Shown piece after piece: positions 1 to 9,721 of a stretch of DNA of 64,000 nt (positions are counted from its first letter, which is position 1; each line of letters starts with the position of its first letter). Source of the DNA: Cyclospora cayetanensis (lineage: Eukaryota; Apicomplexa; Conoidasida; Eucoccidiorida; Eimeriidae); the NCBI RefSeq assembly GCF_002999335.1, contig NW_020312059.1:1-64000 (forward strand), given 5' to 3'. A program made the position numbers and the translations under genes. Under the pieces are notes generated by a model. The model had not been told where the DNA came from. It saw only the letters and a program-made list of their open reading frames with translations, and made no database searches.

Positions 1-56
1 CCCCCCCCCCCCCCCCCCCCCCGCCCCCCCCCCCCCACCCCCCCCTCCCCACATCC
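1..56. repeat. poly-C tract at window edge
   Basis: Almost pure C with a few G, A and T interruptions. Such a tract at position 1 is more likely a contig end or assembly edge than a functional element. The following ~180 bases are C-rich with no supportable gene. Confidence 0.8.
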
Positions 57-224
57 CTTCACCTCCACACTCTCCCCCACTCGTCTCTACTCGCTGGCGC
101 TCTTCCCAGTGCGCTCTCGCCCTCCCCCCCCCGACCGCGCCTTCCAAACCGCCAGCTACTATGCTCTGCGGCCTCGACCGCAGTCTCCTCAGCGCACACG
201 TGCTACCCCATCTACTGTCACACC

Positions 225-395
225 CACCCACCCGCACCGTCACACACACCCACTCGCACCGCCACACACCCCCCCACACACGCACACCCACACACACACA
301 CGCCCCGACACACACATACCAACCCACACACACACAGACACACACACATACACACACAGACATACACACAGACACAGACACACACAGACACTCAA
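225..395. repeat. CA/CACACA-rich microsatellite
   Basis: Imperfect CA, CCCACA and CAGACA simple repeats. The region lies upstream of the first recognised exon of the CNNM-like gene and is probably intronic or 5' sequence of that gene. The open frames through it are low-complexity His/Thr runs and are not supported as coding. Confidence 0.8.
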
Positions 396-502
396 AAACG
401 CCCCCCTCTTTGATGCTAAGCGCCTCACTCTGCTATCCACCACTCTCTTGCTGGTGCCTCATACCCACGATTTCCGATTTTTGCATGCCACTTTCTTCAC
501 AG

Positions 503-3500
503 CTAATGACGCCACTGGTGCGCATTCTCCTTGTCGTCTTCGCCGTCGTCGCTATACCCGTGGCAGCGTTGCTGGATCGACTCTTGCGACCATCGCACGC
601 CGCTGCGTTTTACGGCCGAAATCACCTCCGCGCCCTTATCGGTGTGCTTATACTTTTTGTGCTTGTTTTTGTTTTTAGTCTTGTGCTTTTTGTGCTTGTT
701 TTTGTTTTTAGTCTTGTGCTTTTTTGTGCTTTGCTTGTGCTTGTTCTGGTGCTTGTTTCTGTTTTTGCTTGTCCTTTTCTCGTGCTCTTTTTGCGCTTTT
801 TTTGTGCTTGTTTTTGTTCTAATTCGTGTTCGTGTTCTTGTTCTTGTGCTTTTTCGTGCTTTGCTTGTGCTTGTACTTGTGCTTGTACTTGTGCTTGTTT
901 TTGTTTTCGTTTCTATCATTGCATTTGTGCTTTTTCTGCGCTTTTTTGCGCTTGTTCTTGTTTTTGTTCTCCTCTTTGTGCTTTTTTGTCTCTGTTCTTG
1001 TGCATGTGCTTGTGCTTGTTCTTGTTCTTCTTCTTGTGCTTCTTCTTGGTCTTGCGCCTTTTCGTGCTTTGCTTGTGCTTGTTCTTGTTCTTATTCTTCT
1101 TCTTGTGCTTGTGCTTGTGCTTGTTTTTGTTCTTGATCTTGTGCTTGTTCTTGTGCTTGTGCTTGTTTTTGTTTTTATTCTTCTTCTTGTGCTTGTTTTT
1201 GTTCTTGATCTTGTTCTTGTTTTTGTGCATGTTTCTGTTCTTGTTCTTGTGCTTTTGCTTGTTTTTGTTCTTGATCTTGTTCTTGTTTTTGTGCTTCTTC
1301 TTGTTCTTGTTCTTGTTCTTGTTCTTGTGCGTCTTCTCGTGCTTTGTTTGTGCTTGTTCTTGTGCTTGTTCTTCTTCTTGTTCTTGTTCTTGTGCTTCTT
1401 CTTGCACTTCTTCTTGGGCGCGTGTTTTTTCGGATTTTGTGCATGGGTAGACACGTCGCAGCAGCAAGCCCTCGTTTTAACCCTTTGGCGAAGGATTAAA
1501 ACGAGGGCTTGTGCGGATGGACGGCCGGAAGAATTGGAGGGGCTGTTCTCTTGCGGCAGTTGGCAATGCATTGTGCCTTGGACTTCAAACAAGAGTCTAT
1601 TTATCCTCGCTTGCATGCGCTTCATTTGCTGCAGGCTTGCACCAGAAGGGGAGGCATCGATTGCAGCGGGAGGAAGCTAGCGCAGACAACGGTACGGCCT
1701 TTGGAAGCTGCACAAGCGGAGAACAATCCTCAAGCCCATGGCTCAATAGAGACGAAGTTATGGTTATTCAAGGTGAACCGCTAACCTTAATCAACGGATT
1801 ACCTGCTTACATGCATGCATGCATGCATGCATGCGCCCATGGGTGGATGCATGGATGCTTTGAATGGAGAGGGTGGTGGTGCTTGCTTGCTTGCATGCTT
1901 GCTTGCTTGCTTGCTTGCATGCATGCTTGCTTGCTTGCATGCTTGCTGGCTTGCTTGCATGCTTGCATGCTTGCTTGCATGCTTGCTTGCTTGCTTGCAT
2001 GCTTGCTTGCTTGCTTGCATGCTTGCATGCTTGCTTGCATGCTTGCTTGCTTGCTTGCTTGCTTGGTGGCATGGCGTTGGCGTAGTTGCCAGCTGTGTAT
2101 GACAGCTAGATGAGGGAGACTCCTCTGTTGGTGCTTGTTGCTGCTTCCTAGGTGCCCTGGATATGGCGTCTAAAAACATTGGCGACTTCTTAGTGCCTCT
2201 GGACGAAGTGTATCAGCTGGTGAGGGCTTATCTGTCGCGCAAGCAGATCAGCCGCGGTTGGCGTTGTTTTTCTTTGGCAAAGGTGTAGCAAATTCTTAGT
2301 GGGATGTGGTGGCGTGCCTCGGCATTTCGCAAAAAGCCTTCTTTCGATCTGCATCCAGTGTGCGGAGAACGCAGCTGCAGGAAGGCACATCGAGGGTGTT
2401 GGACTGCGTGTCTGTTGTCTCAGGAAAGGAGCACCAAGTTGACACCGAATGTGATGATGCAAATCCTCCGGAGAGGACATTCAAGAATACCAATTTATGA
2501 AGGGTAAGTCTTTCGGCGTTTTTTAGCGTTTGGGAGGCGGCTTTGGAGAGGAGAAAGGGGGATTCGGGAAGCAGCAGTCTACGATTTGACGTGTGCCGCT
2601 TGCCTGATGCTGCAGCTTTACTCCTGTGCAGCTTTTGGCTAGACGAAGGGGGGAGAAAGGGGGGCTTGCGCGGCTGTGGCGTCTTGGAGACGGGGGAAAT
2701 GGGGCTGCTGCTGTGTTTGTGCTGCAGAGACAGACACAACATTCGCGGCATTCTTTTAGTCAAAAGTCTAATTTGCATTGATCCGGGTGCAGGTAGGGAT
2801 TCTCATCATGCGAGGGCTAATTCTTCCTAGAGGGTGTTATCCATCCATCCTCACGCGACCACTAACAAGCCTTTCAGTTCTGCGCTTTTCTGCATGCGCG
2901 ACTGTCTTCCCCACTGCCACCTGTCTATCTATCTTCTCCACTGCCACCTGTCTATCTATCTTCTCCACTGCTGCCTCTTTTTCCGTAGGATTGACTGTCG
3001 GAGATGTCATGGATACAAAGGCTTTTCGCAGCTATTCGAGACCTCTATTCGTATCCCCCAGTATTAACCCCTACACGCTTCTTAATGCCTTTCAAGAAGT
3101 AAGTGCCCACCTACCCTAAGCGACGACGACGTGAAGCGTCGCTCATAAGTCTAGCGCTTCGGCAGCACCTCGTATCCCGCCTGCAGCGAGAACCAGGGGG
3201 TGTCTGTTCTCTTTCTTCTCGGACGGCTTGCGCGGAGTTTCATCCGTCGTATTTTGTGTTGTCGGTGATGATGGGCAGTCTCGCTGCCATCTGGCATTTG
3301 TAACGCCTGACTTCTTAGCCTACGGAGAGGCGTGGAGAGACGAACGTTCACCTCCCCCGGATGCAAACTTGTTGGGCATAGTAACAATGGAAGACGTTAT
3401 TGAGCAGCTCCTCCAGGCAGATATTATGGATGAATTTGATCGAAAGAAGGTGGGCCTTTATTCCTTTTGGAGAGACTCTGTTGCGTCCTCATCATGACGC

Positions 3501-5171
3501 TGGTGCTCCAAAAAAAAGCCTTTGAAGCAAACGTCGGGGAGGAAAGGGCTTTCCTGGCGTGGGTAGCAAGCAAGCGGGTGCACTCCTGCGAGTGGTGCTG
3601 CTGTCTCTGGGGGTGTCGTATCGTCTTGCAACAAGAATGTGTAATTTCTTTTTCTTTCTACGCCGTCAAAAATGCCGGAGTGGTGTGCGCTGCACTGTCT
3701 TGACAGCAAGAGTAGTGCTCTTGCTTTTCGGGCCAAGGCTCCAAGAAGAAAGAAAACGCATTTCGCCTTTCATGCTTGCGTGCTTGCATGCAAGCATGGA
3801 AGCATGCAGCCGTCTGGGGTGTTTCTTGCTCTTTTGCGTGCTAGTCACTCGTGTTCCTTGGTGGCTTCTGCATCCGCTGCGTTGGCTGCATGTGTATGTG
3901 TGTGTGTCGAGACGAAATGGGTGTGGTGTGGTGTCTGCGCGCGCTCTAGTCACTCGTGTTCCTTGGTGGCTTCTGCATCCGCTGCGTTGGCTGCATGTGT
4001 ATGTGTGTGTGTCGAGACGAAATGGGTGTGGTGTGGTGTCTGCTGCAGGAGACGAGCCGTTTTGCTGCAACTCGTCCCACAGGAGGAACTCTTCCCTTAG
4101 GATCGTTCGGTGCGGAGGTGGCTTCCGGGGAGATATCTCCGGACGGCGCACAGGGAGCCTTCTTCCTGGCTTTCAGCTTGTCTAAAGAGTTAGACACGTT
4201 TCCTATGGGCGTGACAGGAACAGCAAGTGCAGCGCTAGCAGAGAGCACCACGAGAACTCATCTCTCGCCGTTGTCTCTAAAGGCGCAGGCAGACGCTCCG
4301 CCTTCCGTCCATAGCGTGGTGGAGGCTGCAACTGCGCCTTGCATGCTGGATTCGGCTTCTGCCTCTGGTGAGTCAGCTTTTGGATACGCTGCCGTAGACG
4401 TAGAACAGCTGGCTCCCCTGGTAGGTGCTAGCAGCAGGTTCTAGGGTGTCGGAAATAGAGTTTTTTTAGATGCGTAAATTGGGAGACTTTGCGAAAAAAT
4501 TTTCAGGTCATGAGATGCACCAGCAGCAGCACCCACGACCACCGCCTCCGCAGCGCGTTGGGGTGTACATACACCCCAAGCACTTTACTGCTCAAATGCC
4601 TTCGCGGTCCGCTCGCAGCAAACACATGCAGCAGACATTAGACACTGCGGGCCGCTGGCTTACGCGGCGCTGCTTCACGCAGCCTTTTTTTGAGATTACC
4701 AAGCAGCAGCAACAGCAGCAGGAAGAAAAAGAACTGCTGCAGCAACAGCAGCAGGAAGAAGAAGAGCTGCTGCAGCACCAGCAAGAGCGCGAAACATCGA
4801 CTGCGGAGGAGCCACACGTGACCCCTGCACCGGATGCCATCCCCTATGGCGTGATACTGCCATCTCCGCGTGGCGCCAGGAGAAACAGTGCCATAAGCAA
4901 CAGCAGCAGGAGGGTGAGAGAGGGTAGGAACGAGTCGGCCATAGCGACTCCTCAAGTGTTATGTATGAGCAAACAGTTAGCCGCAGTCAGTGTACAAGAT
5001 GCTGCAGGCTCGCCTCTTGGTGATACGCTATCCGCGTCCATGCGGCCTAAAGGCTACGCAGAGGCTTTAATGCAGCCAGAACACCGAGACAAGGAGAAAC
5101 ACAAGAAAAAGAGGCAGCCCCTTCCGGGAGCGCCTGACGGAGGCTACGCAATCCTCCCCGATTTGCCATAA
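503..5171 (+). CDS. CNNM/Mam3-like DUF21-CBS domain membrane protein, 5' partial
   Basis: CNNM/CorC-type proteins have a membrane DUF21 domain followed by a CBS pair and are linked to Mg2+ handling. Exons read from splice sites: 503-641, 1635-1772, 2152-2219, 2424-2503, 2728-2792, 2989-3098, 3279-3449, 4049-4420, 4470-5171; all join in phase (615 codons with stop). Visible blocks in order: end of DUF21 (MTPLVRILLVVFAVVAIPVA), LNRDEVMVIQ-GALDMASKNIG, GHSRIPIYEGDRHNIRGILL, SRCHLAFV, GIVTMEDVIEQLLQADIMDE. These match the order in animal CNNM proteins. The first DUF21 helices are missing, either in unseen upstream exons or outside the window. The last exon is an acidic/polyQ tail. The join 3449 to 4049 is phase-compatible but could hide a small exon. 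Most introns carry simple repeats or duplications. Function as a Mg2+ transporter or regulator is inferred from family only. Confidence 0.85.
642..1440 (+). repeat. CTTGTG/CTTGTT hexanucleotide-like low-complexity tract in an intron
   Basis: Irregular repeats of CTTGTG, CTTGTT and CTTCTT fill most of the 993-bp intron between the DUF21 exon and the next CNNM exon. Both strands have long open frames here only because the repeat lacks stops (Leu/Phe/Cys runs one way, Lys/Asn/Thr runs the other). Exon phase on either side shows that the tract is spliced out. Confidence 0.85.
1465..1511. repeat. perfect 16-bp inverted repeat, 15-nt loop
   Basis: The arms at 1465-1480 (CAAGCCCTCGTTTTAA) and 1496-1511 are exact reverse complements. 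The loop contains a further 4-bp CCTT/AAGG pairing. It lies in the intron of the CNNM-like gene just 3' of the CTTG repeat. Function is unknown; it could be an RNA hairpin or the remnant of a small palindromic insertion. Confidence 0.85.
1808..2066. repeat. GCAT and CTTG/GCTTGCAT tandem repeats in an intron
   Basis: A short (GCAT)n run at 1808-1834 is followed by a long mixture of GCTT and GCAT tetranucleotides at about 1880-2066. The intron (1773-2151) separates two phase-matched CNNM exons. Stop-free frames here (Cys-Leu-Ala runs) are repeat artefacts. Confidence 0.85.
2911..2970 (+). repeat. 27-bp direct repeat in the polypyrimidine part of an intron
   Basis: A unit beginning CCACTGCCACCTGTCTAT occurs at 2911 and again at 2938, with a partial third copy. 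It sits directly upstream of the TTTTTCCGTAG acceptor at 2988 of the CNNM-like gene, so it expands the pyrimidine-rich region before the exon. Confidence 0.75.
3841..4044 (+). repeat. 105-bp tandem duplication of an intron 3' end
   Basis: The sequence starting CTAGTCACTCGTGTTCC at 3841 is repeated at 3946 with near identity. Only the second copy ends in TGCTGCAG and supplies the acceptor at 4048 of the CNNM-like gene; the first reads TGCGCGCG instead. It looks like a recent duplication of the terminal part of the intron. Confidence 0.85.
4558..4579. promoter_or_regulatory. 22-bp palindrome with GGTGTA-CA-TACACC core
   Basis: Ten-base arms that are exact reverse complements flank a 2-base centre, inside the last exon of the CNNM-like gene (encoding VGVYIHP). 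The same core recurs elsewhere (14253, 28957, 37221 and partial copies). A protein-binding role is a guess based on symmetry and recurrence. Confidence 0.45.
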
Positions 5172-8100
5172 GCGGAAGCCGAGCGGCTCGTAGAGGAGGC
5201 CAGAAGAAAAGGTCATAGTGAGGCTACAACAAAAACGGGCACGCAGCGAAAGCGAAGCTCAGGTTGGCTGAGAGACAGTGCCTTGTGTCTCTTTATTTTT
5301 CTGGACCACCCTTTTGTACTTTATATATATGGGGGATTATTCAAGTATGCGTAAGAAGGTTCTTTGGAGTGAATATATCGGAGCTGCGTAGCCAGCTTAG
5401 CGGCGGTAGAGCAGAGAACCATGCACGCATGAGCAGATGAGGGAAAGGGGCGAAGGGCATCCCCCTGCTATTCATAGATGGTCTTGGTGGATGCTGAAGC
5501 GAGCGAGAAACTCTCCTCCGAGAGAGAAAGAGTCCACAGGCAGCCAAGAAAGGCGTAGAGGCAAGGGGTGCAGGGGGGTGGGAGGAGGGAGGGCAAGCCA
5601 GCTAAGACGGCAGGGAGGAATGTGGCACCCGACAGAAGGCCAGCGCATATGCATGGCATGCAGCGAGGTCGGTGCACAGGAAAGGTATGCAGCGGCGCAA
5701 TGGCAGACAACAACTGGCGAAAGACAGGGGCAGCACCACGTTGGGGGTGGGCAAAGGGCAACTGGGCAGGCAAATGGGGGATCAACCAGAGAGAGCGAGG
5801 CAGGAAGAAGGGGCTGTTGCGAAGCGTCTGCTCAAATGTCAGCATAAGGTGAAGTCAGAGAGCCGCACATGCCGTTTGCGGAGACTGGTGCAAAGGAGTG
5901 GTGCAAAATGGGGTGGCAAGGGGCTTCTTTTTAAGGTGTTGCAGAATCGTAGCGCTGTGTTGCCTCAGTAGGAAGAAGGAAACTGACGCCTTTTCTCAAC
6001 CGACTCCCGCGCGGAGACCCTCCCTGCAGCAGCAGGCTGCACTGCTGATCTAAAGAAATATGCGTTTCGTTTGCTGTGAGCTGACTATACACCCCAGCAC
6101 ATGCGCCTCTTTTTAGCGGGTGGTTTTGCCTTCTGCAACAGAGCGTTATGCCTAGGCCACCAGAGAGAGCCACTCACCTTCGTAGTTAGTTTGGCGACGC
6201 TCTCGTCTCTTCTCCGAGCTTTCCTCCTACCCCTGGCAAAGCTTCTCCGGCCAAACAGCAAGCTCTGAGAAGAGGGAGAGAGATAGGCGTATTGCCGCCG
6301 CTGCCCCTGCTGGCATAAGTCGTGTTCTTGCTGATGCTTCTATTTGCTGCTGCCACAGCTAGTGACCTCCCAATACGCAAGCCACAGGCTACAAACCCTT
6401 CGTAGGAGGAGAAGTGTCACGCAGAGAAGACGTGAAAAAGGCCAAGTGTCTTGCACGGAGACACAAATGTGCGATGGCAAATACATATATATATAAATAT
6501 AGATACACGCATACATATACACTCGCATACAACACACATAGACACATACACATAAATACATACGTACATATCGGGTGCCACAGTCGCTACAGTTCGAAAT
6601 GCACCAATGCCCTTGCCTTCGAGCACTCTCTGCAGATTATTAGCATATCGCTGACCAGTTGCACCCAAATCGTTGGATGCTTAGTTGATATTTTAGAGGT
6701 AGTGGCTGCCCCCTTTTGGTACTGTTGTGACCTCCTTGGTGCACTGATAAGCGGGGCCAAAGCTTGCACCAACGGGAGCACTATACTTGCCGTTACAGAA
6801 GCTGACAGAGTGTGGCTACATACATATGCCCTCAATCTTCTGAGGTTGCAGCGGTTTGCACTTCAACAGGCGTGTGCGCAGGGGGCAACGGTCGAGGCGG
6901 GTCGAAGGCGAAAACATGCTCTGAAGCCGAGCTGAGTGGAGTTGAGCTGACAGCTCTTTTTGGAGTTTCACCCTTTTCATACAATTTTGATACACCTTGT
7001 TAAGATGCGTTATCCAACGCCACACTGAGCCTTCTGCAAGGCTGTGGCTAGGCCCTTGAGGCTGGGAGGCACTTGAACAACGGGAAGCACGCAGAGGGTG
7101 AAAAACACCCTACACAAAGGATTAAAGCTTCTCTCCTTGCAGACGTCACGCCTGGTGAGCAACAGCCACAGCCAAGGTCAATACGGCCTCTTCTGAGACC
7201 AAGTTGGCTGTCTTCTGCTGCTGAATTGCTTTGTTCACACTCGTAACCCCCGCTTCCATTTAAGTTCTCTCCATAAAGAGATATGCCCCTGGGAAGTCAT
7301 TCAGCAATTCAAGGAATGTTTTAGAAACGTGCCCTGCTGCAGCGCTCCATCGAAGTTCTGTGTAAGAAGTGGCACTTGATTCTAGACTCCATACAAACCT
7401 TGAAGCAAGTTACTACATACCCTTCAAGCACAGTTCTATCCTTACTTTGCCATCATCCCCCAAGATTCTGATGGAGGGAAGAGGGACACCTGGGGTACAT
7501 ACAGCTGCACCCTTGAAGCACGCCGAGCAGTAACAACCAATCGCGCCTACCGCACCCACAGAAACAACATTGCACCTTACCGTATCAAGCTACTGATGCT
7601 ATGCAAGATGGAATACATACGAGCAGCCAGCGAAGTAGTCAATTCTGTACTACACTGAGCAAAACATGACTTAAATATAGAACAAAGTGCCAAAGTGTGG
7701 CTGAGCCCTCCACACCTCTATGAAAAGGTCAATTTTTATCCGATTTGTCCTCTTTTCTGGGCTGCTATAAGCGGATTGTTCAAAAGAAGAAGGTGGCTTT
7801 TGTGCAAACGAATGACTTGTTTGTGCAGAGGAACTCAGAAGAAGGGGCAGTCTCACGGCATAAGCTCTTGCACTGTAAAACTGACTAACTTCCTCTGCCA
7901 TAAAATCAAATGTGAGAGCATCTGAATCGGTTTTCTTCACTAGCTTATACGCGCTCTGTACTTGAGCGTGCTGGCCCTACGTAAGCGCTTACCCCATAGA
8001 AATTTCATGGGACTCGACTACTAGATATTTTGTCTATTTCAAGGTTTTACGACTTGCAGAGTAACGTTAATTCGATGCAGCAAAGCGCAATGCTGTGTGC

Positions 8101-9721
8101 ATGTTTGCCAGATGACGTGTAAATTGGCTGTGAAAACACGCAGTGCATATTAATGCTGCATCTTCGCGGAGCGTGGTTGCCTCTCTCCTCATTTCGGAAC
8201 TCTCGTTGGAGGGCGCGGGGTGAGGCAGCAGTTCCTTCAGGAAGACATGTACAGCCTTTCAACTATGCTGGTTGCAAGTGGGGAGTTGAGTGGCTGCCTA
8301 CGGGCAAGCCACATTTAATGAAGTGTCACGTACTTCCACTGTATTTAACATTGTCCCCAACCCACAAGGCCCAAACCAGCAACGACCGCCTTAATTAGGC
8401 ACGCTCTTCTCTGCAACCCGCAAATTTCGTGGTGCCTCCTTGAACATTCTGATTTTCCCACTGGTCACTGGCCATTGAAGATGCGGATTTAGCCTAGGGA
8501 TCCGGATGCGACTGCAATGTTTGGAACCGTTAGACGCGCCTTGACAGTCAATGTTGTGCTGCTGGCCATGTAGGGTTCGTGATTTGGCAGGTGTTTCGTG
8601 TCTAACGAATCTAACGGGTGCTGGTCTGGCATACAGCGGATAGACTCAGGTGTAGCAGTCCGAGCTCCTCCTGCATTGGAAAGGAACCTTCAGTAGGGCC
8701 ATTCCGGTGGCATCAACAATTTATTTGGAAGTTTAACATGAGCAAGCAAGCAATTAAAACAGGGCACTGGACGCTGCTGCATGCAGAAAATCGGGAGCGT
8801 TGATGGCGGCAGCAGCAGCTGCGGCGGAACCTGCTGCTGCTGTCCGTACAGAGGGAATAGGCGGTGCGCTCGATGTGGGAACGTTTGGCACTTGCCTCGG
8901 CATTTTGGGGGTTTCAAGCCGATACTTGTTAGTGTAGAGTCTTGACAGGGGCAGCAGCAGCAGGTTATCTTGCTCCTAACTGCTGCTTTTCGTGCAATTG
9001 CGACACGTGCTTGCTGCTGGCGCAACGCGACTACTATGCAGTGTCGCGCCCACAGCAGTAGAGGAGCGGTTTCTGGGGAGGATTCAGCGACCACACGGAG
9101 AAAACTGGCGCTTTAATTACTTTTCATGAAGTATCTCACTTTCTTTCCGCGATTCTGGTTGTTGCAGGTCTTGCGGTTGCTGCCATAGCGGAGTGTGCAG
9201 TGGCAACTCCGAATTGAACTGCTCGCCTTCGCCAGTCTTCATGCGTGCCTTATGCCTTCGTTACAGCCACTTAGGCAGCGGCATTTCGCTGTTTATCCCC
9301 GAATGCCTCACGGCTAAAGCTTCTCCGAACGCTCCCTGTTCGCTTCCACGGGCAGCCCGTGGCGAAGCTGCATCGCTTCCCCACCTCCTCCAAGGCGTTC
9401 CCGCTGTTTAGCCTGTTGTGCCTCTGCAAGAGCAGCTCCTCTGTGGCCGCAAATCGCCTCACGGATCTCCCTGAGTTGAGTCGTCGCAGCAGACACCTCT
9501 TGCACGAAGAAAAGGGGGCAGGCAGGCATGCGACTGAGTACCCTCCTCCCTTAGCAGCGCTTCCCTCGCAGAGGAGCTACCAGAACTGCGGTGATTACCC
9601 ACCGTCCGAAGAGGGGTGGGAGCTGTCGCTGCAGCAGTACATATACATATATATATACGTATATATATACATATACACATACATATACACATATATACAC
9701 ATATATATATATGTATATATA
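5172..9721. other. no supportable gene; UTRs and intergenic DNA
   Basis: Open frames in this interval are short and resemble no family I know. It should include the 3' end of the CNNM-like transcript and the 5' region of the NSS transporter. A short TA/ACAT microsatellite lies near 6480-6570. Codons in frame with the transporter extend back to about 9359, but they run through a TATACATA microsatellite and have no ATG before 9722. Confidence 0.6.
9637..9721. repeat. TATACATA microsatellite before the transporter start
   Basis: Alternating TATA/CATA units end one base before the first in-frame ATG of the NSS transporter. If transcribed it would be leader sequence; if an upstream start were used it would encode an implausible Ile/Tyr run. 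Confidence 0.8.

Noticed and set aside
161..1450. Long open frames on both strands through the CTTG-rich tract
   Set aside because: They exist because the repeat lacks stop codons; flanking CNNM exons are phase-matched across the tract, which is therefore intronic. Only 503-641 is retained as coding.
1511..2113. 200-codon frame with Cys-Leu-Ala repeats
   Set aside because: Only 1635-1772 matches CNNM; the rest is a CTTG/GCAT repeat intron.
9359..9721. Upstream in-frame extension of the NSS transporter
   Set aside because: No ATG, and it would translate a TATACATA microsatellite as Ile/Tyr; treated as 5' leader.
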